From positions 1 to 22,843 of IMG/VR virus record IMGVR_UViG_3300032073_000274: DNA of 22,843 nucleotides; one strand, written 5' to 3'. Every line of letters begins with the position of its first letter. The first letter of the stretch is position 1. Shown here one piece after another: positions 1 to 8,229 of the stretch. Position numbers and translations under genes: made by a program. Below the pieces are notes generated by a model, which worked only from the letters and a program-made list of their open reading frames with translations, made no database searches and was not told where the DNA came from. The DNA comes from a virus.

Positions 1-2
1 AC

Positions 3-1493
3 TGCAAAGGAGATCTAGCAGGGCAAAAATTTAAGCTAGAAAGGTGGCAGCGAAAAAAATTAATAGAGCCTATTTTTGGAATGAAGCATAAAGATACAGG
101 GCTTAGAAAGTATAGGAGTGTATATTGCGAAATTCCTAGAAAGAATGGTAAGAGTACTCTAGGAGCTGCAGTAGCTATATATATGCTTTTTGCAGATTCT
201 GAATTAGGCTCTGAGGTGTTTAGTTGTGCAGGAGATAAAAATCAGGCCTCTATTATATTTGATCTAGCAAAGAGAATGATTCAGCTAGATCCTTTACTAA
301 GCTCTAAAGCTAAAGTATTTAGAAACTCAATAACATTTCCTCATAAAGGAAATACTTATAGAGTACTTTCCTCTGATGCATCTTTGCAGCATGGGCATAA
401 TCCTAATGCTATTTTATTTGATGAGCTACATACTCAAAAGAATAGAGAGCTTTATGAAGTAATGCAAACAGGAACAGGATCTAGATCTCAGCCTCTGCTC
501 TTTACTATGACTACTGCAGGAGCTAGCAAAACTGATGGGAATATTTGTTGGGAGGTACATTCTTATTCTGAGAAAGTAAAAAAAGGGATTATAATTGATA
601 ATTCTCATCTATCAGTAATATATGCAGCAGAGGATGATGATGATATACAAGATCCTGAAACTTGGAAAAAAGCTAATCCTAATTTAGGAGTATCAGTATC
701 TGAGGAATATCTTAAAGCAGAAGCTAAGAGAGCATCTGAGCTCCCTAGTTATGAGAATACTTTTAAAAGATTGCACTTAAATATGTGGACTACTAATGTA
801 ACTAAGTGGATCTCAGATAGTGTATGGATGGAAAATTATGAGGAAATAGATCTAGAAATATTGAAAGGGAAAAAATGTTGGGGAGGATTAGATCTAGCTA
901 GTACTATGGATCTCAGCTCACTTGTACTCTTTTTTCCTATGGAGGATCAGAAAGATGTAGTACTTTCTTTTTTTTGGTGTCCTGAGGAATCAGCAGATCT
1001 AAGAGGTAGAAAATATAAGCTTCCTTATGATGAATGGATTAATGATGGATATATTAAAGCTACTGCAGGGAATGTTCAAGATTATGCTTTTATAAGAAAA
1101 GATATAAATGATATAATTAAAGATTATGATCTGCAGTCTATTGCTTTTGATAGATGGAATAGCTCTCAGCTAGTAATTCAATTATCTCAGGATGATGGAA
1201 TACCTATGAGCCAATTTGGGCAGGGATATAGGAGTATGAGTGCTCCTACTAAAGAACTTGAAAAGATGGTATTAAAAAAAGAAATTAATCATCTTAAAAA
1301 TCCTGTACTGAGGTGGATGTGTGAAAATGTAAGCCTGCAAACAGATGCATCCGATAATATAAAAATAAGTAAAAAAAGGAGTACTGAGAAAGTAGATGGG
1401 ATGGTATCTTTAGTAATGAGTATAGGAGAGATGCTTACTGATGAATCAGATGGAGATTCAGTATATGATGAAAGAGGATTATTAACTTTTTAA
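3..1493 (+). CDS. terL: Terminase large subunit (TerL), 5' end outside window
   Basis: Packaging motor: an ATPase that translocates DNA into the prohead plus a nuclease that cuts the concatemer. The frame is open back to base 3 (CKGDLAGQKFKLERWQRKK... precedes the ATG at 81). That upstream stretch looks like the adenine-binding region of Terminase_1 proteins, so the gene starts before the window and the ATG at 81 is internal. Walker A is PRKNGKST (bases 135-158) and Walker B is ILFDELH (about 411-431). The RNase H-like nuclease follows, with GGLDLAS (about 888-905) carrying the first metal-binding Asp, then AFDRWN near 1146 and VDGMVSLVMS near 1395. About 496 residues are visible, so roughly 50-80 may be missing. 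Family assignment is firm from the motifs. It heads the head-gene cluster, as usual in HK97-like phages. Confidence 0.96.
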   Translation, partial: CKGDLAGQKFKLERWQRKKLIEPIFGMKHKDTGLRKYRSVYCEIPRKNGKSTLGAAVAIYMLFADSELGSEVFSCAGDKNQASIIFDLAKRMIQLDPLLSSKAKVFRNSITFPHKGNTYRVLSSDASLQHGHNPNAILFDELHTQKNRELYEVMQTGTGSRSQPLLFTMTTAGASKTDGNICWEVHSYSEKVKKGIIIDNSHLSVIYAAEDDDDIQDPETWKKANPNLGVSVSEEYLKAEAKRASELPSYENTFKRLHLNMWTTNVTKWISDSVWMENYEEIDLEILKGKKCWGGLDLASTMDLSSLVLFFPMEDQKDVVLSFFWCPEESADLRGRKYKLPYDEWINDGYIKATAGNVQDYAFIRKDINDIIKDYDLQSIAFDRWNSSQLVIQLSQDDGIPMSQFGQGYRSMSAPTKELEKMVLKKEINHLKNPVLRWMCENVSLQTDASDNIKISKKRSTEKVDGMVSLVMSIGEMLTDESDGDSVYDERGLLTF

Positions 1494-1502
1494 TATAAAT
1501 TA

Positions 1503-1709
1503 ATGGATATAGAAATTTTAGCTTTATTAAGCCCTGCAGGATTTGAAAAAAGATTTCATCAATTTTGCAAAATTAGCAAAACTTATGAGGATGCTTATGA
1601 ATTAACTGAGGAGGAATATGAAAAAAACTTTAAAAAAAGGAGATATGCTTCTTATGATTCTTTTAGGGTTACTAAAAATAGAAAGAATAGAAACAAAGTT
1701 ACATCTTAG
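1503..1709 (+). CDS. Small protein of unknown function between TerL and portal
   Basis: A 68-residue charged protein starting 9 bases after the terminase stop. The first part is hydrophobic-helical (IEILALLSPAGFEKRF), the middle is acidic (ELTEEEYEK) and the end is very basic (KKRRYAS, KNRKNRNK). No signal peptide or membrane segment is visible. Codon use matches its neighbours (GAG before GA, AGG before AGA), which supports real coding. The position between terminase and portal suggests a packaging or head-assembly accessory, but I recognise no family and assign no function. Confidence 0.7.
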   Translation: MDIEILALLSPAGFEKRFHQFCKISKTYEDAYELTEEEYEKNFKKRRYASYDSFRVTKNRKNRNKVTS

Positions 1710-1755
1710 ATCCTTTTTACTTTCGTATTATTGAAGGCACTAATCAGAGAATTTT

Positions 1756-2976
1756 ATGGGCCTACTAGATACTATTAGAAGTATATTTAAAGGGAAAGAG
1801 AAAAGAAATGGATTTTATGAGGCTATGTCCTCAGTAAATGGAAATAATGCAGGAGTAGCAGTATCTGATGAAACTGCTTTAAATTTTACTGCAGTATGGG
1901 CTGCTATAAGAATACTATCTGAATCAGTTGCTCAGCTTCCTCTTTCTATATATGAATCAGATAAGCTAGGTAATAAAAGTCAGGCCTATAATCATCAGCT
2001 CTATAATTTAATTCATAGGAAGCCTAATGATAATATGACTACTTACACTTTTATTCAGAAGTGTATGCTAGATCTATTACTTAGAGGAAATTCTTTTGTA
2101 TATATTAATAGAAATAGATCAGGCAGGCCTACTGAGCTACTTCCTTTAGATGTTACTAAAGTAAAATTAGTAGAAAATGATGGAGCTATATATTATGAGC
2201 TTCAGGAAGGAGGAGTAGTAGATAGCTATGATATACTTCATTTCAAAGTAATGAGCAGAGATGGGCTTATAGGTATGAGCCCTATAGATGTAGGAGCTTC
2301 TGCTATTGGATATGGAATAGCTTTAGAAAGATATGGAAATTCTTTCTTTTCTAATGGAGCAAAAGTATCAGGCATACTTTCTACTGATAGGCATCTATCA
2401 GATGAGGCTATCAATAGATTAAGAGTATCCTTTAAAGAGAATTATTCTAGTATTAAAGATGCTAATAAAACTATGGTACTAGAGGAAGGGCTACAATTTA
2501 AGCAGATTAGCCTTTCAAATGAAGCCTCTCAATTCCTAAAAAGCAGGGAATTTTCTATAAGTGAGATCTGTAGATTATTCAATTTGCCTCCTCACTTATT
2601 AAGAGATCTTACAAAATCTAGCTTTAATAATATATCAGAGCAAAGTAGAGAATTTGTGCAGTATTCTTTAATGCCTTATATAGTAATGATGGAATCTGAG
2701 ATGAATTGCAAGCTTTTTAGATCTACTGAAGTTGGAAAGATTACTACTAAATTTGTAGTAAATGCTCTGCTCAGAGGTACTCCTAAAGATAGATCTGAAT
2801 ATTATAGAACTATGCTAAATATAGGAGCTATGAGTATTGATGAGATAAGACAATATGAGGAGCTGCCTACTATAGAAGGAGGAGAAAATCACTTTATGCA
2901 GTTGAATATGAGTACTTTAGATAATATAATTAAAGGAGGTACTTTAATGAATAATGATACTGATGCCGATTCCTAA
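1756..2976 (+). CDS. Portal protein, HK97 family
   Basis: The portal forms the ring at the unique head vertex through which DNA passes and to which the terminase and connector bind. The 406-residue length is typical of the HK97-type Phage_portal family. Recognisable stretches are AVWAAIRILSESVAQLPLSIY near residue 50, HQLYNLIHRKPN near 80 and LRGNSFVYINR near 108. Further on come LHFKVMSRDGLIGMSP near 165 and SISEICRLFNLPPHLL near 270, all characteristic of this family. The start is separated by 46 bases from the preceding gene. The 3' end overlaps the next gene by about 20 bases, consistent with translational coupling. The acidic C-terminal tail (NNDTDADS) is probably flexible. Confidence 0.95.
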   Translation: MGLLDTIRSIFKGKEKRNGFYEAMSSVNGNNAGVAVSDETALNFTAVWAAIRILSESVAQLPLSIYESDKLGNKSQAYNHQLYNLIHRKPNDNMTTYTFIQKCMLDLLLRGNSFVYINRNRSGRPTELLPLDVTKVKLVENDGAIYYELQEGGVVDSYDILHFKVMSRDGLIGMSPIDVGASAIGYGIALERYGNSFFSNGAKVSGILSTDRHLSDEAINRLRVSFKENYSSIKDANKTMVLEEGLQFKQISLSNEASQFLKSREFSISEICRLFNLPPHLLRDLTKSSFNNISEQSREFVQYSLMPYIVMMESEMNCKLFRSTEVGKITTKFVVNALLRGTPKDRSEYYRTMLNIGAMSIDEIRQYEELPTIEGGENHFMQLNMSTLDNIIKGGTLMNNDTDADS

Positions 2977-4420
2977 GCCTAATATAGCAGAATCTAAAGA
3001 GGAATTTTTAGATAGATGTATGATAGATCCTACTATGGTAGCAGAGTATGATGAAAAGCAGAGATTTGCTATATGTGAATCTCAATTAGAAAGAAATATA
3101 AAAATAGTATCAGGATCTCCATGCTCAGGAAAGAATACATATATAGAAAGAAATAAAAAAGAAGGAGATATAGTATGGGATTTTGATAAAATACATTCTG
3201 CTTTAACAGGATCAGAATCTCATAATCATATAGAGAAAGTTAGAAAATATGTTTTTTCTATGAGAAAACAATTTTATTCAGATATAAAAAATGAAAAGGA
3301 GATAAGAGTATGGATCATAAATTCATCTCCTTTAAAAGAAGTAAGGCAAAACTTAGCAAAAGAATTAAATGCTGAAATTATATTTTTAAGTAGATCTAAA
3401 GATGAATGCTTAGAAGTTGCTAAAAATGAAAGGCCTAAAGAATGGGAAGGATATATAAATTCTTATTTTGAAAGATTAGAAACTCCTACTGATGAGGAGG
3501 AAATTAAAATAATAGAAGTAAATACTATGGAAAATATTAAAAAGAGGCATATACTAGAAATTAAAGAGGATGAAAAAACAATTACTCTCGTTTATTCTAA
3601 AGATCCTGATGCAGTTACTGAAGCCGAATCTGAGGAAGTGGTGGAGGTGGATGAAGTACAGGAGGAGGAGATAGATAGAGATCATATAGAAGGGCATGTA
3701 TCAGATGAGGAGGAAATTTTAGAGGAAATAGATGAGGAGGTAGAGGATGAGCTAGAGGAATCTCCTGAAAATACTTATAGTAGATCTATGGAGAAAGTAG
3801 ATGTATGGGATAAAAAACATACTCAGGAAACTAGATTTTTTGAGATAGAAAGTAGGTTAGATAAAAAAGAGGGCAGAGATGTAGTAGTAGGGCATGCTGC
3901 AGTATTTAATTCTCTTTCTGAGGATCTTGGAGGATTTAGAGAGAAAATTATGCCTAATGCTTTTGATGATGTATTAGATAATGATGTAAGAGCTTATTTT
4001 AATCACGATCCTAATTATTTATTAGGGAGAGTATCTGCAGGAACTTTAAGGCTAGCAGTAGATGATAAAGGATTGAAGTATGAGCTAGATATTCCTAATA
4101 CTACTGCAGGCAGAGATCTAAAAGAAAATTTAAAAAATGGAAATATTACTCAGAGCTCTTTTGCTTTTACTTTAGGAAAGGATGGAGATTCTTGGGAAAG
4201 ATCTGAGGATGGATCTGATCTTAGAATTATAAATAAGGTAGATAGATTATATGATGTATCTCCTGTAAGCCTTCCTGCTTATCCTAGTGCTGATAATTTA
4301 GCTTTAGCAGTAAGATCTAATTTTATGGATAAAGAAAATAAAAGAAAAGAGGATGAAAAGAATTATGAATTGAATACATTATTAAACTTAAAAATTAATT
4401 TACTAAAAAGAAAAAAATGA
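2954..4420 (+). CDS. Leader + P-loop kinase-like + HK97 (S78) prohead protease fusion
   Basis: Three modules occupy one 488-residue chain. Residues 4-46 (MPIPKPN...ESKEEFLDRCM...KQRFAIC) are the leader often seen on phage prohead proteases. Residues 49-190 form a P-loop nucleotide kinase-like domain: GSPCSGKNT at 54-62, VWDFDKIH at 74-81 and a lid-like basic stretch at 145-161. Residues about 222-272 are a strongly acidic linker. Residues about 290-455 are the S78 protease, with likely catalytic His351 (FNHDPNYLLGR), Ser401/402 (NITQSSFAF) and Asp434 (LYDVSPV). The protease matures the capsid and removes scaffold. The kinase-like part has no assigned role. Met4 (base 2963) fits the family leader better than Met1; the longer start is reported because I cannot exclude it. 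The stop overlaps the capsid start as ATGA. Confidence 0.9.
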   Translation: MILMPIPKPNIAESKEEFLDRCMIDPTMVAEYDEKQRFAICESQLERNIKIVSGSPCSGKNTYIERNKKEGDIVWDFDKIHSALTGSESHNHIEKVRKYVFSMRKQFYSDIKNEKEIRVWIINSSPLKEVRQNLAKELNAEIIFLSRSKDECLEVAKNERPKEWEGYINSYFERLETPTDEEEIKIIEVNTMENIKKRHILEIKEDEKTITLVYSKDPDAVTEAESEEVVEVDEVQEEEIDRDHIEGHVSDEEEILEEIDEEVEDELEESPENTYSRSMEKVDVWDKKHTQETRFFEIESRLDKKEGRDVVVGHAAVFNSLSEDLGGFREKIMPNAFDDVLDNDVRAYFNHDPNYLLGRVSAGTLRLAVDDKGLKYELDIPNTTAGRDLKENLKNGNITQSSFAFTLGKDGDSWERSEDGSDLRIINKVDRLYDVSPVSLPAYPSADNLALAVRSNFMDKENKRKEDEKNYELNTLLNLKINLLKRKK

Positions 4421-5634
4421 AAAAATCAATAGAACTTAAGGAAACTCGTTCAGGTTTAGTAGATACTTTAGAAGCAATTAAAACTACTGCTGAAGGAGAA
4501 TCTAGAAATTTGAATGAAGCTGAGGCTACTGAAGTAGATACTACTTTAGCTTCAATAGATGAATTAGATGTAAAAATAGAAAGAGCAGAAAAAATGGAGA
4601 AAGAATTAAGAACTGCAGCTTCAGTATCAGGAGTAAAAATAACTCCTCAAGCTGATAAAGATCTTAATAAGTTTACTTTTCAGGGAGCTTGCAGAGCAGC
4701 TTATACAGGTAAAGTAGATGGGATCTATAAAGAGATGCATGAGGAGGCAGTAAATGAATCTAGATATACAGGAAATAGTGTGAAAGGATATGGGATTCCT
4801 TCATCTATTTTAACTAGAGCATGGAGTACTTCATCTAGTAATGCTGAGGAAGTAATGAGCTTTACTGATCAATTAGAAAAAAATCTAGTTTTATCTAGTG
4901 CAGGAGCTAATACTTATTTCGGTATTAATGATATGAAATTCCCTGTATTTTCTGAAATAGCTTCTACTTGGGTATCTGAGGATGGAACTTCAGGAGCTGC
5001 TGCTTCTGCAGGATCTTTATCATCAGTAACTTTAACTCCTAAGAAATTAATCTCAGTAGTAAATATGACTGCAGAGAGTATGATGCAAAATCCTTCTTTA
5101 GAGGGAGCTCTTACTAGAAATATGGCTGCTCAAGTAGCTTCTGCTTTAGAGTATGCTTTACTTGATACAGGAGATGTATCTGATGCTCCTACTTCTATCT
5201 TTGCTGATGGTACTGCAGGCCCTACTACTATTACTGCTGCTGATTGGGTAGAGATGGAAACTGATGCTCTAGCTTTAGGAGTAAATAGAGAGGGATCTAG
5301 ATTAGCTTACTTATTAGATATGGATGCTTATAAGAGTGTAAAAACTTTAGCTCAGGTAGCTTCAGTATCTCCTTTATGGGATAATGCTGATAGGAGATTA
5401 AATGGATACTATGCTTTTCAAAGTGGTAATGTAGCTGCTTCAGGTACTGCTAATAAAGCTCATGCTTTATTTGGAGATTTCTCTAAAGTACATATCGCAC
5501 AATTTGGAGGCTTAGATATTTTATTTGATCCTTATACTAATGCAGCTTCAGGCTTGCCTAGAATGATTGTTACTTCTTTAGTTGATGGAGATGCTACGCA
5601 AAATTCATCTTTTATTAAATTAATTGAGGCATAA
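4417..5634 (+). CDS. Major capsid protein, HK97 fold
   Basis: The 405-residue HK97-type capsid subunit forms the shell. Residues 1 to about 70 are charged and helical (LKETRSGLVDTLEAIK, IDELDVKIERAEKMEKELR). They resemble the scaffolding delta domain that the upstream protease removes, and cleavage probably falls around residues 70-95. The remaining part shows family features: FTDQLEKNLVLSSAGANTYF, FPVFSEIASTWVSEDG near 165-195 (E-loop to spine region), LTPKKLISVVNMTAESMMQNP near 205-225 and the C-terminal P-domain with FGDFSKVHIAQFGGLDILFDPYT. It overlaps the protease stop (ATGA) and is followed by a strong terminator, which fits high expression. Assignment is firm from fold signatures and synteny. 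Confidence 0.95.
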   Translation: MKKSIELKETRSGLVDTLEAIKTTAEGESRNLNEAEATEVDTTLASIDELDVKIERAEKMEKELRTAASVSGVKITPQADKDLNKFTFQGACRAAYTGKVDGIYKEMHEEAVNESRYTGNSVKGYGIPSSILTRAWSTSSSNAEEVMSFTDQLEKNLVLSSAGANTYFGINDMKFPVFSEIASTWVSEDGTSGAAASAGSLSSVTLTPKKLISVVNMTAESMMQNPSLEGALTRNMAAQVASALEYALLDTGDVSDAPTSIFADGTAGPTTITAADWVEMETDALALGVNREGSRLAYLLDMDAYKSVKTLAQVASVSPLWDNADRRLNGYYAFQSGNVAASGTANKAHALFGDFSKVHIAQFGGLDILFDPYTNAASGLPRMIVTSLVDGDATQNSSFIKLIEA

Positions 5635-5649
5635 TTTGTTTATAAAATT

Positions 5650-5693
5650 GGAAGGAAATTAGAGCAAAAAGCTCTTTTTTCCCTCCTTTTTTT
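5650..5693 (+). terminator. Intrinsic terminator after the major capsid gene
   Basis: The core is a perfect hairpin AGAGC-AAAAA-GCTCT (5661-5675) followed by a T run. It extends outward: GGAAGGAAATT on the left (5650-5660) pairs imperfectly with TTTTTCCCTCC on the right (5676-5686), and a second T run follows at 5687-5693. It lies 15 bases after the capsid stop. It would stop or attenuate transcription before the connector genes and may also stabilise the capsid mRNA 3' end. Confidence 0.88.
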
Positions 5694-5828
5694 AAAAATC
5701 TCTAAATGCTTTTTAAGGCTATTTAGACGCTCTTTAAGAAAGATTAGTAATGTTAGTAAGTATTACTATTAAACATTCTAGAAAATAGAATAGAAGCAAA
5801 TTACTAGATAAGAAAAAAATAGAAAAAA
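5694..5828 (+). promoter_or_regulatory. Intergenic leader with inverted repeats before the connector operon
   Basis: About 135 bases with no credible reading frame lie between the capsid terminator and the connector gene. Two inverted repeats stand out: TCTTT-AAG-AAAGA at 5731-5743 and TAGTAAT-(10 bases)-ATTACTA at 5745-5768. The spacer of the second contains another GTTAGTAAG copy of the left-arm motif. The block ends with the A-rich start leader ATAGAAAAAAATG (5819-5831). A promoter is expected here because a terminator precedes it, but I see no clear Bacteroidota-type TAnnTTTG box. Operator or promoter function is therefore inference from position and symmetry. Confidence 0.4.
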
Positions 5829-6398
5829 ATGAAATATTTAGAAGTAGTATCTCATCATAATACGCAAGTAGTAAGCACTGCAGATCTTAAAAAACATCTC
5901 AGAATTACATTCAATAATGATGATACTTATATAGATGGATTAGAAAAAGCTGCAGTACAAAGGATAGAGGAATTTTGTAATATTTATTTATTAGAAACTA
6001 CTCTCAGGCAGTATGGAAATAAATTTAAGGATCTAAATATTCTATTTAAAAGCCCTATAAAAAATGCAGCTTTTGATGTAAAGTATAAAAGTGGAGGAGC
6101 TTGGGTAGCTTTTACTTCCTCCTGCGAATTAGTACAACATATAAAGCCTCCTAGAATTTATGCTAATCCTGATTCTACTATTCCTAATACTGATGATATA
6201 TTTCAGGCTTGGAGAGCTGATTATATAGTAGGATGGGCCTCTGCAGGAGATATTCCTCATCCTATTATACAGGCTATAAAAATAGTAGTAGCAGATATGT
6301 ATGAGAATAGGCAGTCAGTAATTATAGGAAAGACTGCTACTGAAATTCCTAGAACTGCTCAATATTTAATGAATCCTTATAAAATTCAAACTCTATGA
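5829..6398 (+). CDS. Head-tail connector, gp6-like
   Basis: A 189-residue adaptor that docks under the portal ring. The N-terminal half has the usual gp6/YqbG-like layout: STADLKKHLRITFNNDDTYIDGLEKAAVQRIEEFCNIYL (residues about 17-56), meaning a threshold helix pair and a long helix. A beta-rich central segment with IKNAAFDVKYKSGGAW follows. The C-terminal helix ends in HPIIQAIKIVVADMYENRQSV, which is highly typical (usually ...AI..lva.lYenRe). The start follows the leader ATAGAAAAAAATG, and the stop overlaps the next start (ATGA). Family assignment rests on these signatures and on synteny. Confidence 0.88.
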   Translation: MKYLEVVSHHNTQVVSTADLKKHLRITFNNDDTYIDGLEKAAVQRIEEFCNIYLLETTLRQYGNKFKDLNILFKSPIKNAAFDVKYKSGGAWVAFTSSCELVQHIKPPRIYANPDSTIPNTDDIFQAWRADYIVGWASAGDIPHPIIQAIKIVVADMYENRQSVIIGKTATEIPRTAQYLMNPYKIQTL

Positions 6399-6757
6399 TC
6401 TCAGTAGGTAATATGGATACTCCTATATATATACAAAAGCCTGAATTTTCTACTAATGCAAACTATGGAGGAGTACAGGCAGTATCTTGGGCTTCTCTTA
6501 ATCCTGATATGGTTTGGGCTTATAGAGTATGGAAAGGAGGAGGAGAGAGAGAGGATGGAGATCAGATGATAGGAAATACTATAGTAGAATTTTATATTAG
6601 ATATGAAACTTATGGAGAAACTTTACTCCCTTCATATAGAATAAAATATACATCAGGTACTCAAGCTGCTGAATATTATTATATAGATAAGATAGATCAG
6701 ATAGATGGGAGAAATAAGATTATAAAGATAACTGCAACAAAAAAAGAAGCTAATTAA
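6395..6757 (+). CDS. Head-tail joining / stopper protein (Phage_H_T_join-like)
   Basis: A 120-residue beta-rich protein at the position of the head closure (stopper) protein. MISVGNMDTPIYIQKP... is the typical opening, where the family reads roughly 'G.l..rI.iq'. The middle contains WASLNPDMVWAYRVWKGGGERE, and the end has YYYIDKIDQIDGRNKIIKITATKK, matching the family's 'y.I..i...r...l.i.a..'. It overlaps the upstream stop by four bases (ATGA) and shares its last stop base with the next start (TAATG). This indicates tight translational coupling in the connector operon. Confidence 0.85.
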   Translation: MISVGNMDTPIYIQKPEFSTNANYGGVQAVSWASLNPDMVWAYRVWKGGGEREDGDQMIGNTIVEFYIRYETYGETLLPSYRIKYTSGTQAAEYYYIDKIDQIDGRNKIIKITATKKEAN

Positions 6758-7218
6758 TGAATTTACAGGCAGGCAAAGTATTGGGAAGCAGAGAGCTTCA
6801 AAAAGCTTTTAAAAAAATACCTTATGCAGTTAAGAGGAATAAACTTTGGTTAGCAGTTATGAGAAATGCTGCTAAGCCTATAATAGCTGCAGCTAGAGGA
6901 AATATAGATAATGATTCAGGAGATCTTAAAAAAAGTATAAAGGCTTTTAGTACTAGAGCTTCTAGGAGATTGCCTGCTTTATATGTAGGGCCTAAAGCTA
7001 CAGGAGGATCAGCTAAAAAAAATTCACAAAGGGGAGGAGGATTTTATGGAGCTATGGTAGAGTATGGAACTGCTCATTCAGTAGGGAAGCCTTTTATGAG
7101 GCCTGCATGGGAAAATAAACAAACTCAGGCAGGAGATCTTTTATTAAATGGAGCTCAGGCTATAGTAGAAAAAATATTAGAAAGAGAAACTAAAGGATTA
7201 AAAAGAATTTATAGATAA
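6757..7218 (+). CDS. HK97 gp10-like tail component
   Basis: A 153-residue basic protein of the HK97-gp10_like type, a conserved component at the head-tail interface or tail terminus. Diagnostic features are the helical N-terminus and NAAKPIIAAARGNI near residue 38. DSGDLKKSIKAF near 53 matches the family's 'tG.L..si', and the run GGFYGAMVEYGTAHSVGKPFMRPAWE near 95-120 is nearly invariant in the family. It starts with TAATG coupling to the preceding gene and ends TAATG into the next. The exact structural role in this phage is inferred from family and order. Confidence 0.88.
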   Translation: MNLQAGKVLGSRELQKAFKKIPYAVKRNKLWLAVMRNAAKPIIAAARGNIDNDSGDLKKSIKAFSTRASRRLPALYVGPKATGGSAKKNSQRGGGFYGAMVEYGTAHSVGKPFMRPAWENKQTQAGDLLLNGAQAIVEKILERETKGLKRIYR

Positions 7219-7685
7219 TGAGAACAGGAGCACTAATATATCCTTTGCTAGCTAATTTTGCAGGATTGACTGCTATAGTAGCTGCTAATAAGATCTTTGC
7301 ACTAAGAGCTCAGCAGCCTACTAATGCTCCTTATATTACATATAGACAAATAAGCTCTCAGCCTACTAATACTAAAGGGGATAGTACTGATATAAATGCA
7401 GATCCTAGAATAAAGCAGAGATCTACTATAGATGTAAATACAATACAAGTATCCTGCTTTGCTGATACTTATTTAGAAGTAGAAAATATAGCAGTAGAAG
7501 TGAGAAAAGCTTTAGATAGAGAATGGGGAGCTGCAGATGCTCCTTATGCAGCAGATATAGAATTAGATTCCTGTATTTATGATAGTTGCGTTGATGATTT
7601 TGATGAGGATTTTGGAGCTAATGGAATTTATATAAAGCATCTAGATTTTACTTGCAGAGTAAATAGAATAGATATAAGTAATTAA
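7218..7685 (+). CDS. DUF3168-like tail completion/terminator protein
   Basis: A 155-residue protein in the position of gp17-like tail terminators, which cap the tail tube and join it to the head. The pattern fits DUF3168: N-terminal MRTGALIYPLLANFAGLTAIVAANKIFALRAQQPTNAPYITYRQ (level helix, then a beta strand with a proline). TIQVSCFADTYLEVENIAVEVRKALD follows near residues 80-106, where the family has 'vqid.wa.t...a..la..v..al'. It is coupled to the gp10-like gene by TAATG and ends 15 bases before the next start. Confidence comes from pattern and synteny. Confidence 0.82.
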   Translation: MRTGALIYPLLANFAGLTAIVAANKIFALRAQQPTNAPYITYRQISSQPTNTKGDSTDINADPRIKQRSTIDVNTIQVSCFADTYLEVENIAVEVRKALDREWGAADAPYAADIELDSCIYDSCVDDFDEDFGANGIYIKHLDFTCRVNRIDISN

Positions 7686-7700
7686 TTTAAAAAAAAGATT

Positions 7701-7898
7701 ATGAAAATAGTATTAATAAAAGACTTTATTTCTCCTTCAGGTAGAGAATATAAAGAAGGATCTCAGTATGATTGCTGCAGAGCTACATATAAAAAACTTT
7801 TAGAGGATGGATTTTGTAAGCCTTTAAAGGGAGATAAAAAAGTAAAAAAATCAGTAAAAAAAATAGAAAAAATAGAGAAAAATGGCGACAATAAATAG
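7701..7898 (+). CDS. Small basic protein, unknown function
   Basis: A 65-residue protein whose start follows the A-rich leader TTAATTTAAAAAAAAGATTATG. The first half (VLIKDFISPSGREYKEGSQYDC..., LLEDGFCKPLK) resembles small phage proteins in tail operons that read 'v.vl.df...G..y..G..y.v......L...G..k', a short beta-barrel-like pattern. The second half is a lysine-rich tail (KKVKKSVKKIEKIEK). It overlaps the next gene by 17 bases in a different frame. The A-rich coding of this tail (7850-7881) also forms the A-rich leader of the following gene, so the repeated lysines may partly reflect that dual use. No function is assigned. Confidence 0.65.
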   Translation: MKIVLIKDFISPSGREYKEGSQYDCCRATYKKLLEDGFCKPLKGDKKVKKSVKKIEKIEKNGDNK

Positions 7899-8226
7899 TC
7901 AGAGGATAGGAGAAGCAGGAATAGTGCCTACTATGACAAATATAGAAGCATCTAATAATTTTCTGAATACAGGCTATCAATTTATATATTATAGAAACTC
8001 CTCAGGAGTATCTAAAACTATTACTATTACTACTCAAGTAACTTCTATCAGATCTCCTTTATATGGAAATATTACTAAAGATAATGCAGTAAAAGTAGTA
8101 GCAAATGGGGAGGATTGTATGATAGGCCCTTTCTCAGTAGATGCTTATAATGATAATGATGGATTAACTACTTTTGCTATTACTCCCTTTTCAGAAGCTG
8201 ATGAGGTAGCAATTTTATACCTATAA
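7882..8226 (+). CDS. Beta-rich putative virion protein
   Basis: A 114-residue protein, rich in Thr, Ile, Asn and Val, with no charged N-terminal segment and no membrane helix. Alternating hydrophobic stretches (TGYQFIYYRNSSG, KTITITTQVTSI, GEDCMIGPFSVDAYND, LTTFAITPFSEADEVAILYL) predict a beta-sandwich. That would fit a head-decoration protein or small virion protein. It sits between the tail-terminator region and the first tail-tube gene. The start ATG follows ATAGAGAAAA and lies inside the preceding gene. I do not recognise a family, and structural function is inferred only from composition and location. Confidence 0.7.
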   Translation: MATINSQRIGEAGIVPTMTNIEASNNFLNTGYQFIYYRNSSGVSKTITITTQVTSIRSPLYGNITKDNAVKVVANGEDCMIGPFSVDAYNDNDGLTTFAITPFSEADEVAILYL

Positions 8227-8229
8227 GAA

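Noticed and set aside
426-608. Minus-strand reading frames (also at 7783, 11468, 17295 and 20158)
   Set aside because: All lie fully opposite well-supported + strand genes, have no plausible start leaders and no recognisable protein features.
81-1493. ATG at 81 as the true TerL start
   Set aside because: The frame is open to base 3 and the upstream residues look like TerL sequence, so the ATG is internal.
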